Shown here: piece by piece, positions 46,161 through 56,064 of the stretch
Layout of the letters: every line of letters starts with the position of its first letter
Numbering within the stretch: position 1 is the first letter of the stretch
Source of the DNA: Bacillus sp. FJAT-44742
GTDB taxonomy: Bacteria; Bacillota; Bacilli; Bacillales; Marinococcaceae
DNA: 64,000 nt
NCBI RefSeq assembly: GCF_002797315.1
Contig: NZ_KZ454936.1
Location: 1,931,645-1,995,644 of the forward strand
Reading direction: 5' to 3'
The notes under the pieces: model-generated
Databases searched by the model: none
What the model was told of the DNA's origin: nothing
What the model saw: the letters and a program-made list of their open reading frames with translations, nothing else
Made by a program: the position numbers and the translations under genes

Positions 46161-47162
46161 TTAATCCTCTTCCGTTTCTTCAGATGTCTCTTCCACGAGC
46201 TCTTTAAAGAGGCCATATACGAACTGCTCTGAATCAAACGGCTGAAGGTCATCCATTTTCTCGCCAAGCCCTACATACTTTACAGGAATGTCCAGTTCAT
46301 TGCGAATCGCAAGAACAATACCCCCTTTAGCAGTCCCGTCGAGTTTCGTTAATATAATACCTGACACATCCGTTGCCTCCCCAAAGGTCTTGGCCTGACT
46401 CATCGCATTTTGTCCCGTTGTTGCATCAAGCACCAAGAGCACTTCATGGGGAGCATCTGGGATTTCACGGGAAATGACTTTCTTTACTTTTTCAAGCTCT
46501 TTCATAAGATTGACTTTGTTTTGCAGGCGGCCAGCCGTATCACAAAGAAGCACGTCCACGTTTTTTGATTTTGCAGACTGAACGGCATCATACATCACAG
46601 CAGCCGGATCTGAACCTGCCTGCTGCTTGACCACATCAACGCCTACACGTTCTCCCCAGACCTCAAGCTGCTCAATCGCTCCTGCCCGGAACGTATCCCC
46701 TGCTGCCATCATGACTGACTTTCCTTCTTCCTTGAACATATGAGCCATTTTTCCAATGGTCGTCGTTTTTCCTACCCCATTAACCCCGACAAACAAGATG
46801 ACTGTCATATCATTTTCCTGCATATTGAGAGCAGAGTCTTCACCAGTTTTATCAAGTTTCTCTGCAAGCTTTTCACTAATAACCGGTGCTAAACCGCTTG
46901 TATCTTTGATATTTCGAAGACGCACCTCATCTTTGAGCTCGTCAATCAATTCAAGTACAGTTTCCACACCAACATCTGCACCAATCAGCAACTCTTCAAG
47001 CTCTTCAAAGAAATCTTCATCAACAGTTCGATAGCGTGCAAATAGTTCATTCATTTTACCTAGAAAAGATTCTCTCGTTTTGCTCATGCCATCCTTGAAC
47101 TTTTCTGTCACAGTGTCTGATTGGTTTGTAAATTTATCCTTTAGCTTCTTGAAAAAACTCAT
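46161..47162 (-). CDS. ftsY: SRP receptor GTPase FtsY
   Basis: The 333-residue protein has a short amphipathic basic N-terminus (MSFFKKLKDKF), an NG domain with P-loop VGVNGVGKTTT near 126-135, DTAGRLQNK and TKLDGTAKGG. It receives ribosome-SRP complexes at the membrane. It follows smc by 87 bases, the usual Bacillus order. Confidence 0.97.
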   Translation of the reverse strand: MSFFKKLKDKFTNQSDTVTEKFKDGMSKTRESFLGKMNELFARYRTVDEDFFEELEELLIGADVGVETVLELIDELKDEVRLRNIKDTSGLAPVISEKLAEKLDKTGEDSALNMQENDMTVILFVGVNGVGKTTTIGKMAHMFKEEGKSVMMAAGDTFRAGAIEQLEVWGERVGVDVVKQQAGSDPAAVMYDAVQSAKSKNVDVLLCDTAGRLQNKVNLMKELEKVKKVISREIPDAPHEVLLVLDATTGQNAMSQAKTFGEATDVSGIILTKLDGTAKGGIVLAIRNELDIPVKYVGLGEKMDDLQPFDSEQFVYGLFKELVEETSEETEED

Positions 47163-47249
47163 ACGTTTAAACCCGCCTAAAGCGGGCTTTTTCCCTCCTT
47201 TTTTTAGCTAATTATCTGATTTTGTTTGGTTTGTTTTTAGTAAGAGGAA

Positions 47250-50200
47250 TCAGCTGTGTACTGGCTCGATCAGCTGGTCAGCCTGCTCCAGTTTCACAGA
47301 TACCATCTTGGAAACACCTGATTCTTCCATGGTAATTCCATAAAGTACATCAGCTTCTTCCATGGTAGCTTTCCGGTGGGTAACAACAATAAACTGAGTT
47401 CCCTCACTAAATGTTTTAAGGTACTGAGAAAACCTTGCCACGTTTGCCTCATCAAGGGCTGCTTCTACTTCGTCAAGCACACAAAAAGGCACAGGCTTCA
47501 CTTTAAGAATCGAAAAGAGAAGGGCAATCGCTGTCAGTGCCTTCTCTCCACCTGACAGCAGTGTCAGGTGCTGGAGCTTCTTTCCCGGTGGTCTGGCGAT
47601 GATATCTATCCCAGTCTCTAACAAATCCTCTGGCTGTGTAAGCACAAGGTCTGCTTCTCCTCCGCCAAACAATTCACAAAAGGTTTCCTTAAAATTTTTC
47701 TGGATCGCCTGAAATGTCTCCTGGAATCTCCTTCTCATCTCCTCGTCCATTTCCTGGATCACACTGCTCAGCGTGTCCTTGGCTGACATTAAGTCCTCAC
47801 GCTGCTCAGTCAAGAATTCAAATCGTTCACTGATTCGCTCAAACTCTTCAATCGCACCAAGGTTTACGTTTCCCAGCTCCTCAATTCCAAGCTTAATTAA
47901 ATTCACTTGTTCCCTGGCTTTCTCCATTGAAAGTTTCAGTTCATAATCACGGCTTGCTTTCTCGAAGCTGATTTCATATTCTTGCTGCAGCCGGGTAAGA
48001 CAATGATCAAGCTGAACATCCAAACGATTCATCTCTACTTGCTTTTCATGTCTCACCCCAGAAAGGCGCTTTACCTCACGCTGGTTGACACGCAAAGATT
48101 CCTCCAGTTCCTGAACTTGTTCGTAACTCTCTTTTCTCTCGGCCTGAAGTGCGGAAACATGATTCGTTATCTCTTTTTTTCGCATTTTAGTCTCATCAAT
48201 ATCCTGATTAATATCACCGGATCCGCTGCTCATGGCTTGAAGCCTTTCATTAATAAAAGCCAGCTCTTCTTGTACCTTTTGTACGGAGTTTTTTGTTTTT
48301 TCTTCTTCCTCCCTAAGTTCTTTTATCTTCTGCTTTTGGTAAGTAATCTTTTCCCTATGAGAAGCCAGATTAACTTTCAGCTCTGTCAATCGTTCTTTTA
48401 AAAGATCCGCAGAGGATTCTTTTTCTTTTTGCTTATGTTCTTTTTCAGCAATATCTTTTTCGAGACCTGCCAAAAGATCAGCTACCTCTATTTCTTTAGT
48501 TTGCAAAGTAGCTTCTCGTGTTTCAAGAGTTCTTTTTTCCTCTTTAACTGACTTCGACTCCCGATCATAAAGAGACAGTCTAGAATCAAATCGGTGAGCT
48601 TCTCCCTCAATTCTTGCTCTTTTGTCTCTTGCCTCCTGAAGGATCGTTCGTTTTTCTTCCATTTCCTTTTGAGTATTAATCAGCTTTTCGTTTTTCTCTT
48701 TAAGTTTTTTCTTTATTTCCTTGACAGTCTGCTCAGCCTTTTCCGTTTTTTTCTCCATATCAGAAAGCTTGGAGCGGAGCTCTTCTAATTCTCGCTGCCT
48801 TCCTAGCAGCCTGGCGCTGTTCTTGTTCACGCTTCCGCCTGTCATAGAACCTCCAGGATTGACTATATCTCCATCAAGAGTGACGATTCGGACACGGTAG
48901 CCGGTTTTCTTAGCCATTTGGTTGGCATCCTCAAGTGTTTCAGCAATCACAACCTGGCCAAGTAGCGACTGAATTACCTTTTTATATTCTGAATTTGTGT
49001 CGATCAAATCGGCTCCTATGCCAATAAAACCTGGATTCTGTGAAACTTTCCCCAATAGTTCACCGGATAAATATCTCCCTTGGATAGCAGAAAGGGGCAG
49101 AAATGTAGCCCGGCCTTGACGAGAGGACTTCAGAAACTCGATCGCTTGTCTGGCATGGCTCTCTTCTTTCACTACGATATGCTGAAGAGACGCTCCAAGC
49201 GCAATCTCGACAGCCGTTTCATATGGTTTAGGAACTTGAATGAGTTCGGCGACGGCTCCTTCAATTCCTGAAAGTTTCCTTCCACGCTCTTTTAACACAG
49301 ATTTCACCCCTTGGTAAAATCCGGAAAAATCTGTTTCCATTTCCTCAAGTACTTTTTTTCTCGACCTTGTCTCCTGAATATAACGGTAGGCCTTAAACAA
49401 TTGTCCTTCTTTTTCCTCAGCTTTTTCTTCAAGTAGGGCCTGTTCCTCAGTCAGTTCCCGAAACGTCTCCGTTAACGATTGTACCACTTTTAGTGCCTTT
49501 TCTTCTTCAAGCTGCGCTTCTGCCTTTACCTTGTTAAAGGAATCTCTTTCTTGCAAAAAGTCTTCGTTTTCTTTGCTCAAGCGAGTTAATCTGCTTTTCA
49601 GAAGTTCTTTTTGTTCAGCAACATAGCGTTTTTCATTACGTAAAGCAGCTTGTTCATTGAGGAGCTCTATATACTCTGCTTTTGACTCTTCTAGTTCTTT
49701 TTCTATATCTCGCTCATTGAGCTGAAGCTGTGTTTCTGTTTCCTTCAGGTCAGCGGAAATTTTCTGCGTTGATCTCTGCCTTTTTTCAAGCTCTGTTTCC
49801 TCTTCCACGATTCGAGTCCGTATTGTTTCTGCTTTCTCTTGCTGTGACTGAAACCGCTCCTCTAATTCTTTTTTTCTATCCGTTATGTTTTTTCCTTTTT
49901 CTTTTAAAAGCTCTCTTCTTCCTTCTTCTTTTTCTAAGGCTTTGCTTACTGTTAAAAGTTCTTCCTGCAGGTGAGAAAGTTTTCCATCAAGCAACTGAAT
50001 GTTTTCACGAGCCGACTTAACTTTTAATTCTCTATTAGCAGCAAGAGATGCAGCCTTTTCTTCTTTTTCTTCTAATATGGAAGCTTCCTGTTTAGCCTGC
50101 TCCCACTCTCCATGAAGCTCTTTAATTTCTTCTACCGTTAAAGCTACTTCAACTTTCTCAAGCTCTTCTTTTTTTGCAAGATAATCCTTGGCGATGGAAG

Positions 50201-50825
50201 CCTGAATTTCCATAGGCTCTCTTTGATATTCAAGCTCATGGAGAATATCTTCTACTCTATTTAAGTTTTCTTCCGTTTCAGTCAGTTTCTTATTAGCCTT
50301 TGTTTTTCTTTGTTTGTATTTTAATACTCCAGCTGCCTCTTCAAAGATTGAACGCCTTTCTTCAGGTTTACTTGAAAGAACTTCTTCTACTTTTCCTTGT
50401 CCTATAATAGAAAATGCCTCTTTCCCAAGTCCTGAATCCATAAACAAAGTAGTAATATCCTTTAGGCGGCATGGCTGGTTATTAATAAGATACTCACTGT
50501 CCCCAGATCTGAAGAGGCGTCGGGTAATGCTCACCTCACTGTAGTCTACATCTAAAAACTCGTCTTCATTATTTAAAACCAGAGTTACTTCCGCCATGTT
50601 TAAAGGCTTTCTCGTATCACTCCCGGCAAATATGATATCTTCCATTTTTGAACCACGAAGAGACCGGGCAGACTGTTCACCCAGCACCCAGCGGATTCCA
50701 TCTGAAATGTTGCTTTTCCCACTTCCATTTGGTCCTACTACTGCAGTAACCCCTGAAACAAATTCAATATTCATTTTTTCTGCAAAGGATTTAAATCCAC
50801 TTACTTCTAACCGTTTGAGGAACAT
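47250..50825 (-). CDS. smc: Chromosome partition protein Smc
   Basis: The 1191-residue protein has Walker A GPNGSGKSN at 31-39, two long coiled coils, a central hinge (about 510-680; TGGSVNK near its end), the signature LLSGGEKALTAIALL and Walker B CVLDEVEAALDE. Smc with ScpA and ScpB organises and segregates the chromosome. The length is normal for Bacillus. Confidence 0.99.
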   Translation of the reverse strand: MFLKRLEVSGFKSFAEKMNIEFVSGVTAVVGPNGSGKSNISDGIRWVLGEQSARSLRGSKMEDIIFAGSDTRKPLNMAEVTLVLNNEDEFLDVDYSEVSITRRLFRSGDSEYLINNQPCRLKDITTLFMDSGLGKEAFSIIGQGKVEEVLSSKPEERRSIFEEAAGVLKYKQRKTKANKKLTETEENLNRVEDILHELEYQREPMEIQASIAKDYLAKKEELEKVEVALTVEEIKELHGEWEQAKQEASILEEKEEKAASLAANRELKVKSARENIQLLDGKLSHLQEELLTVSKALEKEEGRRELLKEKGKNITDRKKELEERFQSQQEKAETIRTRIVEEETELEKRQRSTQKISADLKETETQLQLNERDIEKELEESKAEYIELLNEQAALRNEKRYVAEQKELLKSRLTRLSKENEDFLQERDSFNKVKAEAQLEEEKALKVVQSLTETFRELTEEQALLEEKAEEKEGQLFKAYRYIQETRSRKKVLEEMETDFSGFYQGVKSVLKERGRKLSGIEGAVAELIQVPKPYETAVEIALGASLQHIVVKEESHARQAIEFLKSSRQGRATFLPLSAIQGRYLSGELLGKVSQNPGFIGIGADLIDTNSEYKKVIQSLLGQVVIAETLEDANQMAKKTGYRVRIVTLDGDIVNPGGSMTGGSVNKNSARLLGRQRELEELRSKLSDMEKKTEKAEQTVKEIKKKLKEKNEKLINTQKEMEEKRTILQEARDKRARIEGEAHRFDSRLSLYDRESKSVKEEKRTLETREATLQTKEIEVADLLAGLEKDIAEKEHKQKEKESSADLLKERLTELKVNLASHREKITYQKQKIKELREEEEKTKNSVQKVQEELAFINERLQAMSSGSGDINQDIDETKMRKKEITNHVSALQAERKESYEQVQELEESLRVNQREVKRLSGVRHEKQVEMNRLDVQLDHCLTRLQQEYEISFEKASRDYELKLSMEKAREQVNLIKLGIEELGNVNLGAIEEFERISERFEFLTEQREDLMSAKDTLSSVIQEMDEEMRRRFQETFQAIQKNFKETFCELFGGGEADLVLTQPEDLLETGIDIIARPPGKKLQHLTLLSGGEKALTAIALLFSILKVKPVPFCVLDEVEAALDEANVARFSQYLKTFSEGTQFIVVTHRKATMEEADVLYGITMEESGVSKMVSVKLEQADQLIEPVHS

Positions 50826-50956
50826 GAAATTTCCTCCTTTTTCTTTGTCTTAGCAATATTCATTGGTGTATTACATGGTGTCTGTTTCTTTGACAACCTA
50901 TATATTTTACCATATCGACGCTATTTTCAGAAGAAATGGCATGAATCTAGAATGTT

Positions 50957-50985
50957 TTGCGTAATTCCTATGCAGCAATTACAAT
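50957..50985 (+). promoter_or_regulatory. Candidate promoter of the yfkK-like gene
   Basis: TTGCGT (50957-50962), 17 bases, TACAAT (50980-50985). The -35 is weak, the -10 good. The leader would be about 100 bases. Confidence 0.4.
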
Positions 50986-51095
50986 TAAAGACATGCCGGT
51001 TCATAAAAAGCATAGCAGATAAGGTACGTAAACAAGGCAGAAGTGGGCCAATTAACACTGAGCCTACACAAATCCTAAAAAGAAAGGGTGTTTTT

Positions 51096-51320
51096 ATGAA
51101 TTTAGAAACGAAAAATGAAGAAAACCTTGCTTTCATGATTAGTGAAATCAGCAATAAACTCCAAGTGGTAAACACTGGAGCTTTTCAGCCTGAAAGCTTT
51201 GACATTGAGCAGTATAACGACATTAAAGACCTGTATGAAATGGTAACTGCCAAGGATAACATTAGTGTGAGTGAAATGGATGCCATAGTTTCCGAGCTTG
51301 GAAATTTAAAAAAGAACTAG
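51096..51320 (+). CDS. UPF0435 (DUF1128) protein, YfkK-like
   Basis: This 74-residue protein starts MNLETKNEENLAFMI and contains VVNTGAF, DIKDLYEMV and MDAIVSELGNLKK, which match the UPF0435 family as I recall it from B. subtilis YfkK. No function is known. It is the only gene besides rpmB on the plus strand here and lies between the divergent smc start and the convergent rnc end. In B. subtilis yfkK is elsewhere. The ATG at 51096 follows AAAGGGTG; the frame stays open upstream but without a better start. Confidence 0.85.
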   Translation: MNLETKNEENLAFMISEISNKLQVVNTGAFQPESFDIEQYNDIKDLYEMVTAKDNISVSEMDAIVSELGNLKKN

Positions 51321-51392
51321 GTTGCCCTTATCCTTTCAACTGAATGTCTCCATTTTGTTTGCTGAAACCAGACATAGGTACTAAACAAAAGA

Positions 51393-51427
51393 AGGGTGTC
51401 CCCAAAATTAGACTTTGGGGACACCCT
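51393..51427 (-). terminator. Terminator after rnc, shared with the yfkK-like gene
   Basis: A perfect 14-base stem (51393-51406 with 51414-51427) and a 7-base loop lie between two convergent genes. On the minus strand it is followed by CTTCTTTTGTTT. Confidence 0.85.
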
Positions 51428-51432
51428 CCTTC

Positions 51433-52206
51433 TTATCTCTCGCTTTCTTCAGCCAGTTTCATAATGGCTTGCTGAGCAGCATGCTGCTCTGCTTCTTTCT
51501 TAGAGCGCCCTTGCCCTTTGCCAAGAACTCCTTCATTTAAATAAACCTGAGAAACAAATTCCCTGCTGTGTGCCGGTCCTTTCTCTTCAACAATTTCATA
51601 ATGAAGTGTCCCCAGGCTGTCTCGCTGGACATGCTCTTGAAGCTGGCTTTTAAAATCCATCATATGAGAAAATGCACCCTGATTAATCTTAGGGTAGACT
51701 GTTTTGTTTAAAAAAGTGTACACCTTATCCATGCCGCTGTCTAAATAAAGAGCGCCGATAAAAGCTTCAAATACATCTGCCAGCAAGGCAGGCCTTCTGC
51801 GGCCCCCTGTCATTTCTTCCCCCTTGCCGAGGAGTACCAAATCACCAAATTGCAAGCCTTCTGCCAAATTTGCCAATGAGGCTTCACAAACAATTGCTGC
51901 TCGCAGCTTGGTCATCTCCCCCTCACTCATCGTTGGAAATCCTTTAAATAGATGCTGAGAGACCGCTAATTCCAACACCGCGTCACCAAGAAACTCCAGC
52001 CGTTCATTATCATTCACTGAGCGGATCCGATGCTCATTTACATAGGAGGAATGTGTAAACGCTTGTATTAAAAGTTTTTCATCTTGAAAAGAGAGGTCTA
52101 ATTGTTGAAGCATATCCGTAAACTTAGCTTTATGGGCAGGTGATAAAGTAAGCTTTTTCTTGCCTTTTCTCTGTGGGCGCCTTTGCTGATGATTTGACTT
52201 TGACAT
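51433..52206 (-). CDS. rnc: Ribonuclease III
   Basis: The 257-residue protein has a basic N-terminal extension and a catalytic domain with signature [14 protein letters not shown] at 67-80. A C-terminal double-stranded RNA-binding domain follows ([33 protein letters not shown]). It processes rRNA and scRNA and destroys toxin mRNAs in B. subtilis. It follows acpP, in standard order. Confidence 0.98.
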   Translation of the reverse strand: MSKSNHQQRRPQRKGKKKLTLSPAHKAKFTDMLQQLDLSFQDEKLLIQAFTHSSYVNEHRIRSVNDNERLEFLGDAVLELAVSQHLFKGFPTMSEGEMTKLRAAIVCEASLANLAEGLQFGDLVLLGKGEEMTGGRRRPALLADVFEAFIGALYLDSGMDKVYTFLNKTVYPKINQGAFSHMMDFKSQLQEHVQRDSLGTLHYEIVEEKGPAHSREFVSQVYLNEGVLGKGQGRSKKEAEQHAAQQAIMKLAEESER

Positions 52207-52285
52207 CCTTTTACCTCCACACCATCATCATATCTTCTTTCACTGGCTGGCCTTTACGTTACTTAAAGGAACCAAATAAAATGTA

Positions 52286-52324
52286 AAGGAAGTCCCATAG
52301 AGGGTCCATGGGACTATCCTTTTT
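52286..52324 (-). terminator. Terminator after acpP
   Basis: AGTCCCAT pairs with ATGGGACT; an outer AGGA/TCCT stem is offset by one bulged base, and flanking A and T runs are present. It lies just after the acpP stop. Confidence 0.85.
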
Positions 52325-52332
52325 CAATTATC

Positions 52333-52572
52333 CTATTGCTGATTTTCTATGTAGTTTACGACATCAGCAACTGTGGAAATTTTCTCAGCTTCTTCGTCGG
52401 AAATTTCAAGATCAAATTCATCTTCCAATTCCATGACAAGCTCCACTACATCAAGGGAGTCTGCTCCTAGATCATCTTTAAAGGTAGCTTCAAGCGTTAC
52501 CTCAGATTCTTCCACTCCAAGACGATCAACCACAATTCCGCGGACACGGTCAAGTGTTTCATTTTGAGCCAT
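52333..52572 (-). CDS. acpP: Acyl carrier protein
   Basis: The acidic 79-residue protein has the phosphopantetheine site Ser39 in [11 protein letters not shown]. It carries growing fatty acyl chains for the FabD/FabG enzymes encoded upstream and supplies PlsX. A strong GGAGGTG site precedes the ATG. An intervening -10 TATAAT (52657-52662) suggests extra transcription beyond the fapR promoter. Confidence 0.98.
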   Translation of the reverse strand: MAQNETLDRVRGIVVDRLGVEESEVTLEATFKDDLGADSLDVVELVMELEDEFDLEISDEEAEKISTVADVVNYIENQQ

Positions 52573-52656
52573 CTGTTTTCACCTCCTTTAAAGCGTCAGC
52601 TTCCATCCTTCCCTGTTTTCCAGGGATCAAGAAGGAAAAGAGCTTTACCTCATGCA

Positions 52657-52662
52657 ATTATA
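52657..52662 (-). promoter_or_regulatory. Possible acpP promoter -10 box
   Basis: A perfect TATAAT about 85 bases before acpP, in the 131-base fabG-acpP gap. No good -35 stands at the right distance, so only the -10 is recorded. A small hairpin (CCCTG/CAGGG) lies in the leader. Confidence 0.35.
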
Positions 52663-52703
52663 GGATATACTTCCTTAAAAAGCTAGGATGATTTGGGTTC
52701 CCC

Positions 52704-53447
52704 TTACGGCATAACCATCCCGCCATCAACATGAATGGTTTGCCCTGTAAGGTAATCTGCATCTGAAGAAGATAAAAAGCGAACGACGGCTGCAACTTCT
52801 TCAGGCTTACCAAGCTTACCAAGAGGAATTTGGTTTAGCAAATCGTTCTTCACCTCTTCGCCAAGTTCTTCAGTCATTTCCGTTTCAATAAAGCCAGGGG
52901 CGACGGCGTTCACTTGAATATTGCGGCTGGCAAATTCCCTAGCCAGTGTTTTAGTCAAACCGATCACCCCGGCTTTCGCCGCTACGTAGTTAGCCTGTCC
53001 TGCATTACCAAGGACACCTACAACAGAAGAAATATTAATGATTTTTCCTGCACGCTGCTTCATCATTTGTCTCGCCACCGCTTTGGAGCATTGGAAAACA
53101 CCTTTTAAGTTTGTATCCATTACTGCATCCCAGTCATCTTCTTTCAAACGCATGACGAGATTGTCCCTTGTGATTCCTGCATTGTTAACCAGGATGTCCA
53201 AGCGCCCAAATTGCTCAACGGTTTCTTTAATCATTGCTTTGACATCTTGTTCACTGGATACGTCTGCTTGAATGGCAAATGAGCGTACTCCATATTCTTC
53301 ACATTCTTTCACGACAGCCTCTGCTTTTTCCTTACTGCCGGCATAGTTCACACCGACATTGATTCCGTTTTTGGCCAGTTCTAACGCAATTGCCCGGCCA
53401 ATCCCTCTTGATGCCCCAGTGATAAGAGCAGATCTTTCTTCAGCCAT
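52704..53447 (-). CDS. fabG: 3-oxoacyl-[acyl-carrier-protein] reductase FabG
   Basis: The 247-residue short-chain dehydrogenase has NADPH-binding TGASRGIG at 10-17, NNAG at 88-91, and catalytic Ser140/141, Tyr154 and Lys158. It does the first reduction in fatty-acid elongation. It follows fabD by 3 bases in the fapR operon. Confidence 0.98.
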   Translation of the reverse strand: MAEERSALITGASRGIGRAIALELAKNGINVGVNYAGSKEKAEAVVKECEEYGVRSFAIQADVSSEQDVKAMIKETVEQFGRLDILVNNAGITRDNLVMRLKEDDWDAVMDTNLKGVFQCSKAVARQMMKQRAGKIINISSVVGVLGNAGQANYVAAKAGVIGLTKTLAREFASRNIQVNAVAPGFIETEMTEELGEEVKNDLLNQIPLGKLGKPEEVAAVVRFLSSSDADYLTGQTIHVDGGMVMP

Positions 53448-53450
53448 GCT

Positions 53451-54395
53451 TTATTCCTCCTTCAGCTTTTTTATCGTTTTTTCCAAGGATTCCAAATCAT
53501 TAACTGCATGCACCTCAAGCCCACGACGCTGAATTCTGCGGACAAGTCCTGACAATACATTACCAGAACCTATTTCGATGAATGTAGTCACATCTCGTTC
53601 TATTAAATTTTTAATGGTGTCTTCCCAAAGCACAGGAGAAGTCACCTGATCCACGAGGAGATCTCGAAGAGTCTCCCCGTTTGTTTCGGGCAGAGCCGTT
53701 ACATTCGTCATTACAGGAACGCCGGCATCTTGAAAAGAAATGTCACTCAGCACATCTCGAAGCTTGTCCTTGGCCGGCTCCATCAGTGTGGAATGGAAAG
53801 GTCCGCTTACTTCCAAAGGAATCGCTCGTTTCGCACCAGCCTCCTTCGCAAGATCAGAGGCCGTCTCTACTCCTTTTTTCGAGCCTGAGATCACGATTTG
53901 ACCTGGAGCATTTAAGTTGGCTAGCTCTGCGGTTTCGCCTTCTGCAGAAGCTTCTGTACAAACCCTTTCAAGTTCAGTCCGCTCTAGACCCATTATGGCA
54001 GCCATTGCCCCTACACCGTCCGGAACAGCTTCCTCCATAAATAATCCTCTTTGTCTAACTGCATAAACTGCATCCTCAAATGACAATACTCCTGCAGCCA
54101 CAAGCGCTGAATATTCTCCAAGGCTGTGACCCGCAACAAAATCCGGAGAGAGGTCCTTCTCCTTCACTGTTTCTAACAGAGCTGTACTTGCAGTAAGAAG
54201 GGCAGGCTGAGCATGTTCTGTTTTCTTCAGGACTTCTTTAGGACCGTTAAACATATATCCAGATAGGGAATACTCCAGCCTCTCGTCTGCTTTTTTAATA
54301 ACAGAGCTTGCTTTTTCATTCTGTTCAAACACATTTTGAGCCATTCCTACTTCTTGTGAGCCCTGACCTGGAAAAATAAATGCAATCTTAGACAT
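53451..54395 (-). CDS. fabD: Malonyl-CoA:ACP transacylase FabD
   Basis: The 314-residue protein has GQGSQ at 10-14 and the nucleophile Ser91 in GHSLGE. The catalytic His is in SGPFHSTLM. It loads malonate onto ACP. Its start overlaps the plsX stop by one base. Confidence 0.98.
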   Translation of the reverse strand: MSKIAFIFPGQGSQEVGMAQNVFEQNEKASSVIKKADERLEYSLSGYMFNGPKEVLKKTEHAQPALLTASTALLETVKEKDLSPDFVAGHSLGEYSALVAAGVLSFEDAVYAVRQRGLFMEEAVPDGVGAMAAIMGLERTELERVCTEASAEGETAELANLNAPGQIVISGSKKGVETASDLAKEAGAKRAIPLEVSGPFHSTLMEPAKDKLRDVLSDISFQDAGVPVMTNVTALPETNGETLRDLLVDQVTSPVLWEDTIKNLIERDVTTFIEIGSGNVLSGLVRRIQRRGLEVHAVNDLESLEKTIKKLKEE

Positions 54396-55399
54396 TATTC
54401 ATTCACCCTCACTGAATTTGTGTCTTTAATTTCCTTTTGGATAACGCTTGCCACGTCTTCTTCAACCATTTGTTTTGCCTGACGGATCGCATGAAATATT
54501 GCAGTATGGTCAGAAGACCCATGGGCTTTTATGACAGGAGCTTTCAAACCAAATAACCCGGCTCCTCCGTACTGTGAATAACTCAGCTGTTCTTTGACAT
54601 TCTTTAAACCAGGTTTTAAGACTCCTGCCGCCATTTTATTTTTCAAGGAGGAAGTAAGCTCTTTTTTCAACAAGGAAAACAAGGCTCCCGCAGTTCCTTC
54701 TATCGTTTTCAAAACCAGGTTACCTGAAAATCCATCACAAACGACCACGTCACACACACCGTCCATGACGTCACGAGCTTCTACATTTCCGATGAAGTTG
54801 ATTGGAGCATGTTGAAGCAGTCCAAACGTCTGTTTCGTCAATTCATTTCCTTTTCCAGATTCAGTACCGATATTTAATAAACCAACCCTTGGGAGTTTAA
54901 CTTTTTTGACCATTTCCATGTATGTGCTGCCCATAAGAGCGTTTTGGTACAAATGTTCCGCCTTGGCATCCACATTCGCCCCTACGTCAAGAAGTAAAAA
55001 GCCGTTTCCATCTAAGGTGGGAAGCATAGGAGCTAAAGCAGGACGTTCAATGCCTGGGATCCTTCCTACATGAAGCAAACCTGCAGTCATTAAGGCTCCT
55101 GTATTTCCTGAAGAAATACAGGCGTCAGCCCGTCCTTCCTTTACTTCCTTAACAGCAAGGACCATTGAGGAATCTTTTTTCCGGCGTACTGCCCTTGTCG
55201 GTGGGTCCTCATCTTCAATCTTTTCCACTGTATGTATAATCGAAATTTTTTTATGAGGCTTTAAGTGATCAAGTATGTCTGCTTCATTGCCAACTAAGAT
55301 AACTTCTAAATCATGGTACGAACTGACAGCAGCAAGTGCACCAGCCACTTGAGCCTTAGGAGCATGATCGCCGCCCATGACGTCTATAGCAATTTTCAT
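54395..55399 (-). CDS. plsX: Acyl-ACP:phosphate acyltransferase PlsX
   Basis: The 334-residue protein starts [16 protein letters not shown], the PlsX signature, with SSGNTGALM and [12 protein letters not shown] further on. It makes acyl-phosphate for PlsY, the first step of phospholipid synthesis. It lies directly after fapR, its direct regulator in B. subtilis. Confidence 0.98.
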   Translation of the reverse strand: MKIAIDVMGGDHAPKAQVAGALAAVSSYHDLEVILVGNEADILDHLKPHKKISIIHTVEKIEDEDPPTRAVRRKKDSSMVLAVKEVKEGRADACISSGNTGALMTAGLLHVGRIPGIERPALAPMLPTLDGNGFLLLDVGANVDAKAEHLYQNALMGSTYMEMVKKVKLPRVGLLNIGTESGKGNELTKQTFGLLQHAPINFIGNVEARDVMDGVCDVVVCDGFSGNLVLKTIEGTAGALFSLLKKELTSSLKNKMAAGVLKPGLKNVKEQLSYSQYGGAGLFGLKAPVIKAHGSSDHTAIFHAIRQAKQMVEEDVASVIQKEIKDTNSVRVNE

Positions 55400-55984
55400 T
55401 TATACCTTCTCTCCTTCTCCTGAGGTTTCCTTTCCTGATGAACGAAACATAACAAATTCTCCAGAGAACACTAATTCCTGGTTCACGTTACTATTTACTT
55501 CCACAATTGTCCGTACCTGGTCATTTTTCTTCACCTGGGCTTTAGCAATTACTCTTTCTCCTGCTGAAACCTGCCGTGTAAATTTTACATTTGCTTTGGC
55601 TGTTAAGGCTAGTTCATCGTTAATAATCGCTACCGCCAGGGAATTGGCCTGGGCAAAAAGGTGGTGCCCCCTTGCAATGCCTGTACGTTCAAAAACGTGG
55701 TCTTTTTTTATATCTAAAATAGAAATAGCATACTCATCAAGCTGCAAATCTACTATTTCGCCTATTACTTCCTCTAATTGAAGGGCGCGTACATCGTCAA
55801 GCTGCTTTCTTGCGACGTGTTTTATTCTTTCTCTATGCTCTGGTATAGAAAGCTCTAACCTATCTAAGCGGATCGTTTGTACACTTACATGAAACTTCTT
55901 TGCTAATGACTCGTCTGTAATAAAGGGATCGTCTTTAATCGTTTGAATGACGAGCTCCTGCCGCTCTTTCTTGGATAATTTCAT
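55400..55984 (-). CDS. fapR: Fatty-acid synthesis repressor FapR
   Basis: The protein has about 194 residues. The N-terminal helix-turn-helix ([33 protein letters not shown]) is diagnostic. A C-terminal hot-dog domain binds malonyl-CoA, which releases the repressor from DNA. The ATG at 55984 was chosen by homology. A FapR box lies just upstream, so it likely represses its own operon. Confidence 0.97.
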   Translation of the reverse strand: MKLSKKERQELVIQTIKDDPFITDESLAKKFHVSVQTIRLDRLELSIPEHRERIKHVARKQLDDVRALQLEEVIGEIVDLQLDEYAISILDIKKDHVFERTGIARGHHLFAQANSLAVAIINDELALTAKANVKFTRQVSAGERVIAKAQVKKNDQVRTIVEVNSNVNQELVFSGEFVMFRSSGKETSGEGEKV

Positions 55985-56006
55985 GGTCTTTACACCATCC
56001 ACTTCT

Positions 56007-56021
56007 ATGACTAGGTACTAA
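56007..56021 (-). promoter_or_regulatory. FapR operator
   Basis: On the minus strand TTAGTACCTAGTCAT matches the known FapR box half (TTAGTACCT) and its imperfect mirror. It lies just downstream of the -10 box and upstream of fapR, as in B. subtilis. Confidence 0.85.
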
Positions 56022-56025
56022 GAGC

Positions 56026-56054
56026 AGTATATAACCCTTACGTTTTAATTGCAA
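56026..56054 (-). promoter_or_regulatory. Sigma-A promoter of the fapR-plsX-fabD-fabG operon
   Basis: TTGCAA (56049-56054), 17 bases, TATACT (56026-56031), between the recG stop and fapR. The FapR box covers the likely start point. Confidence 0.7.
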
Positions 56055-56064
56055 ACAATTCTAT

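Noticed and set aside
46082-46267. A 61-residue basic frame on the minus strand at the ftsY end.
   Set aside because: It overlaps the ftsY coding end in another frame and lacks a ribosome site.
50952-51095. A longer yfkK-like protein starting at 50952.
   Set aside because: The extra N-terminal residues do not match the family, and the ATG at 51096 has a proper ribosome site.
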